Source of the DNA: Sphingomonadaceae bacterium
GTDB taxonomy: Bacteria; Pseudomonadota; Alphaproteobacteria; Sphingomonadales; Sphingomonadaceae
Direction of reading: 5' to 3'
DNA: 34,472 bases
NCBI GenBank assembly: GCA_947473355.1
Contig: CANJCQ010000045.1
Coordinates: forward strand, 1-34,472
Part shown: positions 23,361-31,356 of the stretch, one piece after another
Layout of the letters: each line of letters opens with the position of its first letter
Position numbering within the stretch: the first letter of the stretch is position 1
Position numbers and translations under genes: made by a program
The notes under the pieces: model-generated
What the model saw: the letters and a program-made list of their open reading frames with translations, nothing else
Databases searched by the model: none
What the model was told of the DNA's origin: nothing

Positions 23361-24566
23361 CTATGCGGGGATTTGGTTAAACGGCACACCCTTGTCGGGG
23401 CGGTGATCCTGCGGCAGGCCGAGGATGCGTTCGGCGATGGTGTTGAGCAGCATCTCGTCGGCGCCGCCCGCGATGCGGCCCGTCGGCGCGCCAATCCAGC
23501 TGGCCTGCCAGTCGTCCTTGCTGGAGGCCTGGTCATCGTAATGCAGGGCGTCCGTGCCCTGCAGGTCGATCGCCAGCTCGGAAAGCTTCTGCCGCGAGCG
23601 GACCGAGACCAACTTGTTGAGCGAGCCTTCCGGGCCCGGTTCCATGCCGGCCCGCATCATCAGCATGGCCCTGGCTGTGATCGCGTCGAGCCCGTTTCGC
23701 ATGGCATAGTTGCGGGCGATCTGTTGCCGGATGCGGCCGTCCTCGATCGCGGGCTTGCCGCCGATCTTCGTCTCTTTTGCGAGGCTGATGAACAGATCGA
23801 GGTGAGGGCCGAAGCCGGCGCTGTCGGTCGCGGTGTAGCGTTCGATCATCAGCGTCGCCATGGCCACAGAAAAGCCGCCGCCGACCGGGGAGAGGCGGTT
23901 GCTGTCGTCGATGCGGACATCGTCGAAGAACACCTCGTTGACCATGTGGTCGCCCGCCGCAAGCTTGACCGGGCGGACCTCGACGCCGGGCGACTTCATG
24001 TCGACCCAGAAATAGGTCAGCCCCTTGTGCTTGGCCACGGTAGGGTCAGTGCGGGCAACGATGACGCCATAGTCGCTGTATTGGGCAAAGCTGGTCCACA
24101 GCTTCTGGCCATTGAGCTTCCAGCCGTTGCCGTCTTGTTCAGCGCGCAGCCGCAAGCCGGCGAGGTCCGATCCGCCGGCAGGTTCGGAGAACAGCTGGCA
24201 CCAGATTTCCTCGCCCTGCAGCGCTTTCAGCACCCGTTCCTTGGCGAACGCCTTGTCCTCGCAATACTTCATCAGGATCGGCACTGGCATGCCGAGGCTG
24301 ATGCCGAAAAAGCCGGACGGCATGGAGAATTTCATCTCTTCGGCTTCGAAGGCAACTTTTTCGATGTGAGTGAGGCCCTGGCCGCCGAATTCCGGTGACC
24401 AGTTGATCCCGGCATAACCGGCATCGAACCGCGCCTTCAGATAGCGGCGGCCCAGCGCCAGATTCTCGGCATCTGACAGCCCCTTGCGGACCGCGCCACC
24501 AAACTCTCCCGCGACCGACTGGAGCCATTCGCGCGCCCTTTCGGAATAGGCTTCGATGTCGCTCAT
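23361..24566 (-). CDS. Acyl-CoA dehydrogenase, larger subunit of a probable pair
   Basis: This 401-residue flavoprotein shows ACAD landmarks: 'WCQLFSEPAGGSDLAGLRLR' at the flavin/substrate site, 'GQKLWTSFAQYSDYGVIVAR', and the C-terminal 'GRIAGGADEMLLNTIAERIL'. It introduces a double bond into an acyl-CoA and passes electrons to ETF. Its start overlaps the stop of the upstream ACAD gene (ATGA, 24563-24566), so the two are translationally coupled. Adjacent, dissimilar ACADs of this kind form heterotetramers in actinobacterial steroid side-chain degradation (FadE28/29 type), and the same is likely here. Which subunit carries the catalytic base needs alignment. Confidence 0.92.
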   Translation of the reverse strand: MSDIEAYSERAREWLQSVAGEFGGAVRKGLSDAENLALGRRYLKARFDAGYAGINWSPEFGGQGLTHIEKVAFEAEEMKFSMPSGFFGISLGMPVPILMKYCEDKAFAKERVLKALQGEEIWCQLFSEPAGGSDLAGLRLRAEQDGNGWKLNGQKLWTSFAQYSDYGVIVARTDPTVAKHKGLTYFWVDMKSPGVEVRPVKLAAGDHMVNEVFFDDVRIDDSNRLSPVGGGFSVAMATLMIERYTATDSAGFGPHLDLFISLAKETKIGGKPAIEDGRIRQQIARNYAMRNGLDAITARAMLMMRAGMEPGPEGSLNKLVSVRSRQKLSELAIDLQGTDALHYDDQASSKDDWQASWIGAPTGRIAGGADEMLLNTIAERILGLPQDHRPDKGVPFNQIPA

Positions 24567-25657
24567 GCCATTTCTCCCGTCAGCTGGTCCACCAGCACAT
24601 CTTCCCAGAACAGCAAATTGCCTTGCTCGACCGCGAGCGTGCGGGAGCGGCGCATGTGGAGGTGGAGCCCGCCCTCCCAGGTCACTCCGATGCCGCCGTG
24701 GACCTGCACGCAGTCGCGCGCGGCTGTGTCATAGGCCTCGGTCGCCTGAATGCGCGCTGCTGCGGCGACTTTCAGGAAGCCCGGCTGGCCTTCGCTGGCA
24801 GCGGCTTGCAAGGCGTTGGCGCGGGCCAATTCGACGAGGCCATAGAGTTCGGCGATGCGGTGCTTGACTGACTGGAAGGCACCGATTGGTTGGCCGAATG
24901 CGCGCCGCGTGTTGGCATAGTCGCGGGCCTGCTCTATCAGCGCCTCGGCGCCGCCGGTCTGTTCGTGAGCGGTGACGACCGATTGCAGCGCGAGCACATG
25001 AAGGGCGGCTTGCAAAGCCGCATCGCCCGAAGCGAGCAAGGTTGCTGACGTGTTCTGAAAGACCAGATTGGCGGTGCAGCGGCTGTTGTCGAAGGTGTGG
25101 AACACCTGTCGTTCTGCTCCCGTAAGATCGGCGGCGACGAGGACCGGCGTTCCTGCCTCGCTCGCAAGTACGATGGCAAGATGGGCTTGCGATCCGCCGG
25201 AAACCGAGGGCTTGATGCCGTTCAGCAGGCCATGGGCGTAAGTAACAGTGGGGAGGGCGGGCACCGGTTCCTGACCTTCGGCGAAGGCAATCGCCCCGAT
25301 TGCTTCGCCGCTGGCGAGGCGGGGCAGCCAGGCATCCTTCAGAGCCTCCGAGCCATGATCGAGCACAGCCCGCGCTGCGCCATACGAGGTGGTCAGGAAC
25401 GGCGCGCCCGCCAGCGTGCGTCCGGTCTGCAGCGCGATCAGCCCCAGTTCGACCAGTGTCAGATCCAGCCCGCCATAGGCTTCGGGCAGGGCAAGCGCGG
25501 TCCAGCCCTGTTGCTTTGCCGTCTCCCAGAAGGGGGCATGAAAGAGGCCTTGCTGCTCGAGCAGGGCCAGCATTTCCTTTGTATTCACCCGTGCCTCGAG
25601 CACCTTGCGCGTTTCCGCAGCAATGGCCAGCTGGCCTTCATCATAAAGCAGAGACAT
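24563..25657 (-). CDS. Acyl-CoA dehydrogenase, smaller subunit of a probable pair
   Basis: This 364-residue protein has ACAD structure with a shortened middle domain. 'TALALPEAYGGLDLTLVELG' is the N-terminal helical domain. 'YANTRRAFGQPIGAFQSVKH' and 'ARDCVQVHGGIGVTWEGGLH' are C-terminal landmarks binding the FAD of the partner. The central substrate loop 'FSEPxGGSD' seen in the partner is not present and is replaced by 'AFAEGQEPV'. This unequal distribution of sites is what is known for heteromeric ACADs such as FadE28/FadE29. The gene is 85 bases downstream of an LLM oxidoreductase gene and overlaps the larger ACAD gene by 4 bases. Confidence 0.9.
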   Translation of the reverse strand: MSLLYDEGQLAIAAETRKVLEARVNTKEMLALLEQQGLFHAPFWETAKQQGWTALALPEAYGGLDLTLVELGLIALQTGRTLAGAPFLTTSYGAARAVLDHGSEALKDAWLPRLASGEAIGAIAFAEGQEPVPALPTVTYAHGLLNGIKPSVSGGSQAHLAIVLASEAGTPVLVAADLTGAERQVFHTFDNSRCTANLVFQNTSATLLASGDAALQAALHVLALQSVVTAHEQTGGAEALIEQARDYANTRRAFGQPIGAFQSVKHRIAELYGLVELARANALQAAASEGQPGFLKVAAAARIQATEAYDTAARDCVQVHGGIGVTWEGGLHLHMRRSRTLAVEQGNLLFWEDVLVDQLTGEMA

Positions 25658-25742
25658 CCATCACCCGTTGGTTGGAGGGTTTGGCCTATCTTTGGCCGCA
25701 CTTGGCTCATGGCGCAAGATGGCGCGCATGAAGACATGGCTG

Positions 25743-26624
25743 TTAAAGGAGCGCGTCAGCCAACTTGCGCCAGCCAGCGCGCAAGGCATTGAAATCGGAG
25801 CTACCCGGCGGCGCAGTGCCGACGACTTGCAGGCAGACATGGTCCGCTCCGGCGGCAAAATGCTCATTCACTCGCTCGGCAATTCTGTCCGTGTCTCCCC
25901 AGGCAAACAGGGCATCGACCAGCCGGTCGCTGGCTTGGGCAATATCCTCTTCGGAAAAGCCCAGTCGCCGCCAGCTGTTGGCATAGTTGGCAAGCCGGCC
26001 ATAGCCCAGGACATAAGGCCGGGCGGCATCGCGCGCGTGGACTGGGTCTGCCTCCAGCACCACGAATTGCTCCGGCGTCAGCAATTGCTCCGGGCCAAGC
26101 GAGGCGCGGGCGAGGGCGGTATGTTCGGGGGTGATCAGGTAGGGATGAGCCCCGGCGGTTTGGTCGCGCGCCAGTTCCAGCATCTTCGGCCCGAGTGCTG
26201 CGAGGCACATCGTTTCCGAGGGGATACCCTCAGCTGACAGAAGCGCAAGGTAGTTCCGCATTGCGGTGAGCGGCTTGGCATAGGCCACACCGATTACTGC
26301 GCCGTGGCTGACGCCAAGCCCGAGCAGAAAGCGCTCGGCGTGGTCAGCGGGCAGGGCGCGCCACCAGGCTGCGACATCACTGGCATCGTGCATCCAGATG
26401 TTCAGGATGCCGGTGGCAATCGTCGCCTTGCGCGTCGCGCCCAGCAGGTGGTCGATCTGGCCCAGCAGGTCGCCGCTGGCCTCGCCCGGAATCCACAAGG
26501 CCCCGAAGCCGAGTTCATCGAGCTCGGCGGCAGCATCGGCAATTTCGCCGGAATCGCCATGCCGCAATTCCGCCGCCCATATGCCGATCCGCCCCAACTG
26601 CGGGGCGTTATGTTTGCCTGTCAC
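25743..26624 (-). CDS. LLM-class oxidoreductase (TIGR03620-like), second copy
   Basis: GTG 26624 is the start, only 5 bases after the Rieske stop codon, so translation is coupled. The 293-residue protein has the same build as the gene at 3015-3896: 'LGRIGIWAAELRHGD', 'GFGALWIPGEASGDLLGQID', 'ERFLLGLGVSHGAVIG' and the shared 'AALGPKMLELARDQTAGAHP' block. The two are clearly paralogous but well diverged. The cofactor is either F420 or FMN; no reductase gene is nearby. In the operon it lies between the Rieske oxygenase and the acyl-CoA dehydrogenases, suggesting a redox step on the same ring or side-chain substrate. Confidence 0.85.
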   Translation of the reverse strand: MTGKHNAPQLGRIGIWAAELRHGDSGEIADAAAELDELGFGALWIPGEASGDLLGQIDHLLGATRKATIATGILNIWMHDASDVAAWWRALPADHAERFLLGLGVSHGAVIGVAYAKPLTAMRNYLALLSAEGIPSETMCLAALGPKMLELARDQTAGAHPYLITPEHTALARASLGPEQLLTPEQFVVLEADPVHARDAARPYVLGYGRLANYANSWRRLGFSEEDIAQASDRLVDALFAWGDTDRIAERVNEHFAAGADHVCLQVVGTAPPGSSDFNALRAGWRKLADALL

Positions 26625-26629
26625 TCTGC

Positions 26630-28012
26630 TCAGAAACCGATGTCGAGAATCAGTGAAGCAAAACCGCTGTTGACGACCTGCGATGCCTTGGCGAGCACCT
26701 CGGGATCGCGCCCGGCGATATAGCCATCGACCAGCCGCTGGTAGTTGCTGATCATGCCTTCGTGATGGGTTGCAAGCCGCATGAATTGCAGGTCATGCAG
26801 GCCCAGCTGCTGGATCGGCAGGTTCGAATAGTCCTGGCGCGGGATTTCGGGGAACAGGTCCGAATTGTAGGGGATCATGGTCGGCTGGAGCGGGGTCTCG
26901 TAGGGCTCGCTGTCCGGGCGGATCACCAGTGACCAGATCTCGAACAGGCAGGTCTCCTCGGTCAGTGGGCGGATGCGGTAGCTCGACATCGCTCCCATCA
27001 TCGGCAGCAGAAAATAATGAGGGAACATGAATTCCACTGCGTGAAACGGATGTTCCTGGGCGACTTTAGCAAAATCGAAAATATCAGCGCCACGGGCACG
27101 CGCATCCTTTTCGACCTCTTCATAGGCCCGGCCATGGAACACCATGGTGGCCGCGTCCGGGTCCTCGGGCACATCCATGGTGCGCAGCTTTTCGAGCACG
27201 GCGACTTCGGTCTTGTGAACCATGCCGTCCATGCCTTCGCTGAGCTTGGCGTAGTAGTCGACGAACTGGTTGACCGTCTCGCGCGCATTCAGGCCCTCGT
27301 TGATCGGAATGCCTTCTTTGTCGGCGCCAAACTGGGAATTGCCGTTGGGTGCGGCCTGTTGCAGCTGGGGATGGGTTTTGGGTGTGTGGAAGCCTTCCTG
27401 GAACGCCTCCATGGCCAGCTTCCAGTTGGTCGGCAGCACCGTGCCGCACCACCAGTCCATCTTGAGCTTGTCGCCGTGGCGCGCATCGATCCGGTCAGCG
27501 ACCGGGCCGAGGCTGGTGCGCAGGTCAGGCGCATTTTCGTCGAAATTGATGAAGGCGCAGCCAGCCCAGAATTCCACCCGCACCGGTAGCAGATCGATTT
27601 CGGCGCGCGCCAGCACGCCTTCGTCGAAGAAATGGCGGCCGAACACGAAAGTGTTCTCGCCTTCTGTGCTCCAGCGCCAGCCGTGGAAGGGGCAGACAAA
27701 GCCCTGCTCGCCGCAGTGACCCGGGCCATTGGCGAGGCGCAGGCCGCGATGGCGGCACGCGTTCTTGAAGGCTTTCACCCCGTCCTTGGTGTGAACCATG
27801 ATCACTGAGTGTTCGAGGATCGTATAGACCGTGTAATCGCCGACTTCGGGGATTTCCTCGAGCCGGCAGGCCATCTGCCAGACATGCGGCCACACATGCT
27901 TCTTCTCCAACTCGAAGAATTCCGTATCGTAATAGCGCTCGGCCGGAATCAGCTCGGGATCGGTGATCTGGAAGGGGACTGTTCTCAGCGCTGTGTCAGT
28001 GGTTCCGGTCAT
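26630..28012 (-). CDS. Rieske non-heme iron oxygenase, alpha subunit
   Basis: ATG 28012 is chosen; a TTG five codons upstream is the alternative. The 460-residue protein has the Rieske [2Fe-2S] ligands Cys86-x-His88 and Cys107-x2-His110 ('CRHRG ... CPFHGW'). The mononuclear iron site follows in 'NWKLAMEAFQEGFHTPKTHP' (His209, His214), with a distal Asp or Glu not assigned. It is a ring-hydroxylating or monooxygenating terminal component. It needs a ferredoxin and reductase, and neither is in this window, nor is a beta subunit, suggesting an alpha-only (homotrimeric) type sharing electron carriers. It is first in a five-gene operon. Confidence 0.93.
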   Translation of the reverse strand: MTGTTDTALRTVPFQITDPELIPAERYYDTEFFELEKKHVWPHVWQMACRLEEIPEVGDYTVYTILEHSVIMVHTKDGVKAFKNACRHRGLRLANGPGHCGEQGFVCPFHGWRWSTEGENTFVFGRHFFDEGVLARAEIDLLPVRVEFWAGCAFINFDENAPDLRTSLGPVADRIDARHGDKLKMDWWCGTVLPTNWKLAMEAFQEGFHTPKTHPQLQQAAPNGNSQFGADKEGIPINEGLNARETVNQFVDYYAKLSEGMDGMVHKTEVAVLEKLRTMDVPEDPDAATMVFHGRAYEEVEKDARARGADIFDFAKVAQEHPFHAVEFMFPHYFLLPMMGAMSSYRIRPLTEETCLFEIWSLVIRPDSEPYETPLQPTMIPYNSDLFPEIPRQDYSNLPIQQLGLHDLQFMRLATHHEGMISNYQRLVDGYIAGRDPEVLAKASQVVNSGFASLILDIGF

Positions 28013-28036
28013 TGCTTGCTGCCTCAAAAAAATAGA

Positions 28037-28066
28037 TTGCCAAAGCTCATATGCATTAGGCTAATG
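28037..28066 (+). promoter_or_regulatory. Promoter with palindromic operator between the Rieske and SDR operons
   Basis: TTGCCA (28037-28042) and GCTAAT (28060-28065) are separated by 17 bases, a plausible sigma-70 promoter for the SDR operon. The perfect palindrome CATTAG-G-CTAATG (28054-28066) covers the -10 box, an ideal place for a repressor. The whole divergent region is only 87 bases, so the same regulator could control both operons. No regulator gene is adjacent; the TetR and IclR proteins at 14.1 and 6.1 kb have other candidate sites. Confidence 0.5.
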
Positions 28067-28099
28067 GAATCTGATCTGGGTTCAAGAGGAGATTCTGAG

Positions 28100-28891
28100 A
28101 TGAGTAATGCAGGCGGACGACTTGCGGGTAAAGTGGCAATCATCACCGGCGCCAGCACTGGCTGCGGTCCGGTCATGGCCAAGCTGTTTGTCGAACAAGG
28201 CGCCAAGGTGCTGATGACGGCCCGCCGCGAAGAGCTGGTGGTGGATGCGGCGAAAGAAATCGGCAGGAATGCCATAGCCATGCGTACCGATGTGACCGTT
28301 GAAGCCGATGTTGTGGCGATGGTCGATCGCTGCATGGAAGAGTACGGTCAGGTCGATATCATGCTCAACAATGCCGCTGCACCTGGGCAGGACAAATGGG
28401 TGTGGGAACAGACGGTCGAGAACTTCAACGCCACCTTGGCCATCGATCTCACTGCCGCAATGATCTGCACCCGCGAAGTGCTCAACCGCTCGATGCTGGA
28501 ACGCGGGACCGGCTCGATCGTCAATTTCTCCTCGACCGCCGGCTGGACCGGCATGGTGCGCAAGACGCATTATACGGCGGCCAAGGCGGCTCTTCGGGCG
28601 CTGACCAAGACCATCGCGCTTGAAGTCGGACCAAAGGGCATCCGCTGCAACTGCCTGGTCCCGGGCTCCATCGAGACCGATCTATGGGTCAACTACGGTC
28701 ACCGCATTGCCAAGGAACAGGGAATCACTTTCGAGGAATGGAAGGAAAAGGCGCTGGCGACCGTGCCGCTCCGGGCCATTTCGCAGCCGATCGACATTGC
28801 TAACCTCGCGCTGTTCCTCGCCAGCGACGAAAGCCGGACCATCACTGGCCAGTCGATCAATTGCGACGCTGGCGGCTACATGGTCGGGTAA
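28100..28891 (+). CDS. SDR family oxidoreductase
   Basis: ATG 28100 is chosen because AGAGGAG sits at the right distance; the frame is open upstream but lacks family features. The 263-residue SDR has TGASTGCG (16-23, a Cys replacing the usual Ile), NNAA at 90-93, Ser144/145, Tyr158 and Lys162 (YTAAK). The C-terminus 'SINCDAGGYMVG' is typical of classical SDRs with 'DGG' endings. It leads the rightward seven-gene operon, followed by small SnoaL-like proteins and an LLM oxidoreductase. It probably oxidises a ring or side-chain alcohol; its direction and substrate are unknown. Confidence 0.92.
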   Translation: MSNAGGRLAGKVAIITGASTGCGPVMAKLFVEQGAKVLMTARREELVVDAAKEIGRNAIAMRTDVTVEADVVAMVDRCMEEYGQVDIMLNNAAAPGQDKWVWEQTVENFNATLAIDLTAAMICTREVLNRSMLERGTGSIVNFSSTAGWTGMVRKTHYTAAKAALRALTKTIALEVGPKGIRCNCLVPGSIETDLWVNYGHRIAKEQGITFEEWKEKALATVPLRAISQPIDIANLALFLASDESRTITGQSINCDAGGYMVG

Positions 28892-28905
28892 GGGGAGACA
28901 GGAAA

Positions 28906-29385
28906 ATGGCAACGGTTGAAGAGCGGCTCCAGGCGCTGGAAGACCAGCAGGCAATCTATCAGGTTGTCTGCGGCTACGGCTATTCGGTCGATGGCTGCAA
29001 TGCCGCATCGGTCGGCGATCGCTATGTCGAAGACGGCGTCTATGCGGTTGGCGACATGCCGAGCTGGGTCGGGCGCGAAGCCATTGCTGCGATCACCCGC
29101 GAGCGCGGGCATCTGGGGCTGGTCGGCGCGGGCTGCGCGCATATGTCGTCGCTGCCTTTTGTGGTGATCGAAGGCGACCGCGCGGTCGCCACCTGCCACA
29201 CCATGGTGCCGATGCACGGCAAGGACGGCTTCTTCATCGGTCGGCTCAGCGCTTCGCGGATCGAGCTGGTGCGCGAGGCTGACGGCATGTGGCGAATCGT
29301 GCACCGCCAGAACTACATGCTCGACGGCAAGCCCGAAGGGCCGGCGCTGCTGGCCCGGCTCAATGAAGGAGTGTCGGCGTCATGA
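28906..29385 (+). CDS. SnoaL-like (NTF2-fold) protein
   Basis: ATG 28906 follows GACAGGAAA. The 159-residue protein has the NTF2/SnoaL-like outline: an N-terminal helix 'EERLQALEDQQAIYQVVCGY', a strand region 'YVEDGVYAVGDMPSWVGREA', and C-terminal strands 'RIELVREADGMWRIVHRQNY'. Proteins of this fold in catabolic clusters act as isomerases, dehydratases, cyclases or hydrolases, or as small oxygenase subunits. It is not a close relative of the two SnoaL-like proteins further down the operon. The stop overlaps the next start (ATGA, 29382-29385), so the two are translated together. Confidence 0.8.
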   Translation: MATVEERLQALEDQQAIYQVVCGYGYSVDGCNAASVGDRYVEDGVYAVGDMPSWVGREAIAAITRERGHLGLVGAGCAHMSSLPFVVIEGDRAVATCHTMVPMHGKDGFFIGRLSASRIELVREADGMWRIVHRQNYMLDGKPEGPALLARLNEGVSAS

Positions 29386-29948
29386 AAAGAATCGCTGATT
29401 ATGAAGGAACCCTGCTGAGCCACGTCGAATCGCTTTATCGCCCGGGCGAGCGGGAGCTGGCCATCGAGCTGGTTGAAGCGCTGGGCTGCGTGGTGACGGA
29501 TACGGGGTTCAAGGGCGACGGTGCGGACAGCTTCCTCGCTGTCCACCCCAACCCGGAGGATCAGGATGTGCAGAACAATGCGGTCTACATGTCTCAAATC
29601 CGCCCCGAACAATTGCTGGTAGAAGAACGGCTGAAGCAGGTCGTCCTGCAGGATCAGGCGCTTGCCGAGGCAATGGAAGGCTATCGTGAAGTGGCTCGCA
29701 CCAAGCCCTTTGGCGTGCCCCACTTTTCGTTGCGCTACAAATCGCGAAAGAGCATCGAAGCGGCGGAAGCCCGGCTGAAATCCAGTCTCATTCCAAAGCT
29801 CAAGGATCGCCTTCACCTCAGGATTTTCTATCCCGACGACGCAGACGCGGCGGTGGGCATTTCGGTTCAGGGATTCCTCTATCAGGACGTAGTGGTCTCG
29901 GGGTCGTTCATGATGGGGCAGATCATCGAACTTCAGGCACCGGCCTGA
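29382..29948 (+). CDS. Uncharacterised protein, possibly VOC-like
   Basis: I do not recognise this 188-residue protein with confidence. It is soluble, without signal peptide or membrane segments. The first part, 'LYRPGERELAIELVEALGCV', resembles the entry of a vicinal-oxygen-chelate (glyoxalase) fold, and 'KPFGVPHFSLRYKSRKSIEA' followed by a basic helix could be a second half. A C-terminal beta strand region 'GISVQGFLYQDVVVSGSFMM' ends it. Metal ligands are not evident apart from His residues such as 'VPHF'. It is translationally coupled to the SnoaL-like gene before it and followed 24 bases later by an LLM oxidoreductase, so a role in the same pathway is likely. Confidence 0.7.
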   Translation: MKRIADYEGTLLSHVESLYRPGERELAIELVEALGCVVTDTGFKGDGADSFLAVHPNPEDQDVQNNAVYMSQIRPEQLLVEERLKQVVLQDQALAEAMEGYREVARTKPFGVPHFSLRYKSRKSIEAAEARLKSSLIPKLKDRLHLRIFYPDDADAAVGISVQGFLYQDVVVSGSFMMGQIIELQAPA

Positions 29949-29972
29949 AAGCCTGAGAGAAAGCAAACGTAT

Positions 29973-30887
29973 ATGAAATTCACCATGGCCATCCCGCTGG
30001 GCGATATCACGCCCGGCGAATTCCAGACGCCAGAAGCTGTCCGCGAAATGTCATTGGCGCTCGAGAGTGCCGGGATCGACGCCTGCTATGTCACCGATCA
30101 CCCCGCGCCCGATGCCGACTGGCTGCGGCAGGGCATGGGGCACGATGCGCTCGATCCCTTCACCGCTTTCGCCTTTGTTGCCGCCGCAACCACCCGGCTG
30201 CAGATGCACACCAACATCGTAGTTATGGCCTACCGCAACCCGTTCCTGACAGCTAAGTCGGCGACAACCTTGCAGGTGCTGTCGGGCGGGCGGCTGATCC
30301 TGGGGGTTGGGGCTGGCTATCAGAAGTCAGAGTTCGAAGCGCTCGGCGTCGACTTTCACAAGCGCGGCAAGATTTTCGACGAGGCGCTGGAAGTGATCCG
30401 CATGGCATGGGCTGGAGGTCCGGTTAATTTCCAGGGCATGCATTTTACCGCCACCAACAACGAACCGCGCCCGGTGCCTGATCCCGCCCCGCCGATCTGG
30501 ATTGGCGGCGGCAGTGACAAGGCAGTGGAACGCGCCGCGCGCTGGGGCGATGGCTGGTGCCCGTTCTTCGCCGCGCCGACTATGTCCGCACTCAACCGCG
30601 ACACCGGCATTCACACAGTCGAGCAGCTCGGCGAAAAGATCGCCATGCTGCAGGATCTGCGCGCAAAGGCGGGCCGGAGCGGTCCGTTCGACATCAACAT
30701 CGGCGTCAAGGCAAAGCTGCGCTATCAGCAGGCGGGCGGCGCCGACGAATATCTCGAAGGCGTGCGCGAACTGGCAGAGGTCGGCGTGACCTGGGCCATG
30801 GCCGAACCGCCGCACAAGAGCAGGGCGGAGTATCTCGAAAACGTCCAGTGGTTTGGCGAGGAAGTCATCGCCAAGCTGCGTGGCTGA
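29973..30887 (+). CDS. LLM-class oxidoreductase (TIGR03619-like)
   Basis: This 304-residue TIM-barrel protein begins at ATG 29973. It shows the LLM/F420-type pattern 'ALESAGIDACYVTDHPAPDA', 'TTRLQMHTNIVVMAYRNPFL', 'TLQVLSGGRLILGVGAGYQK' and 'PAPPIWIGGGSDKAVERAAR'. It belongs to a different branch (TIGR03619-like) from the two TIGR03620-like genes in the window. These enzymes use F420H2 or FMNH2 for reduction or monooxygenation. Its partner reductase is not nearby. Within the operon it is between the uncharacterised protein and the tandem SnoaL-like genes; only one base separates its stop from the next start. Confidence 0.88.
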   Translation: MKFTMAIPLGDITPGEFQTPEAVREMSLALESAGIDACYVTDHPAPDADWLRQGMGHDALDPFTAFAFVAAATTRLQMHTNIVVMAYRNPFLTAKSATTLQVLSGGRLILGVGAGYQKSEFEALGVDFHKRGKIFDEALEVIRMAWAGGPVNFQGMHFTATNNEPRPVPDPAPPIWIGGGSDKAVERAARWGDGWCPFFAAPTMSALNRDTGIHTVEQLGEKIAMLQDLRAKAGRSGPFDINIGVKAKLRYQQAGGADEYLEGVRELAEVGVTWAMAEPPHKSRAEYLENVQWFGEEVIAKLRG

Positions 30888-30888
30888 G

Positions 30889-31356
30889 ATGGACGCGCTT
30901 TCTGGCATCGAAAAGCTGATGGCGCTTGAGGAGATCAAGCGGCTGAAAGCGCAGCGCGACCGGGCGGCGGACACCAAGGACTGGGCGCTGTATGAATCGC
31001 TGCATGCACCGGATCATGTTTCTGAAAACGGCGACTATGGCCGCTGGACTTCGGCGGCGGAAATGATCGCGAACACGCGAAAGAGCATGGAAGACCTGAT
31101 CACCCTGCATCATTCGCATACGCCTGAAATCGAATTCGAAACGCCAACAAAGGCGCGCTGTGTCTGGGCGATGGAGGGCATGTCGTTCTGGAAGCAGGGC
31201 GGGGAAGACTGCTGGTTCCAGGCCTTCGGTCACTATTTCGAGACCTGCGAGAAGCGCCAGGGCCGCTGGGTCTTCACCAGCCGCAGCCTCAAATATTACC
31301 ACACACGGCGATCGCCGGGGGCGGAGTTCCCGCCCAAGATTGGAGCAGATGCATGA
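30889..31356 (+). CDS. SnoaL-like protein, first of a tandem pair
   Basis: ATG 30889 starts one base after the LLM stop. The 155-residue product has an NTF2/SnoaL-like fold pattern: helix 'ALEEIKRLKAQRDRAADTKD', 'WALYESLHAPDHVSENGDYG', the strand pair 'TLHHSHTPEIEFETPTKARC', and a final 'EKRQGRWVFTSRSLKYYHTR'. It is clearly a paralogue of the next gene: the block EEIK-LKA-RDRA-DTKDW-LY--LHA-DHVS is common to both. A conserved HHSHTP motif is seen in both copies and could be part of the active site. Roles known for the fold (isomerase, dehydratase) are possible. Confidence 0.82.
   Translation: MDALSGIEKLMALEEIKRLKAQRDRAADTKDWALYESLHAPDHVSENGDYGRWTSAAEMIANTRKSMEDLITLHHSHTPEIEFETPTKARCVWAMEGMSFWKQGGEDCWFQAFGHYFETCEKRQGRWVFTSRSLKYYHTRRSPGAEFPPKIGADA

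Noticed and set aside
22866..24398. A 510-codon open frame on the plus strand
   Set aside because: It lies antisense to the SDR and acyl-CoA dehydrogenase genes, has no ribosome-binding site or family pattern, and is explained by the high GC content of the opposite strand.
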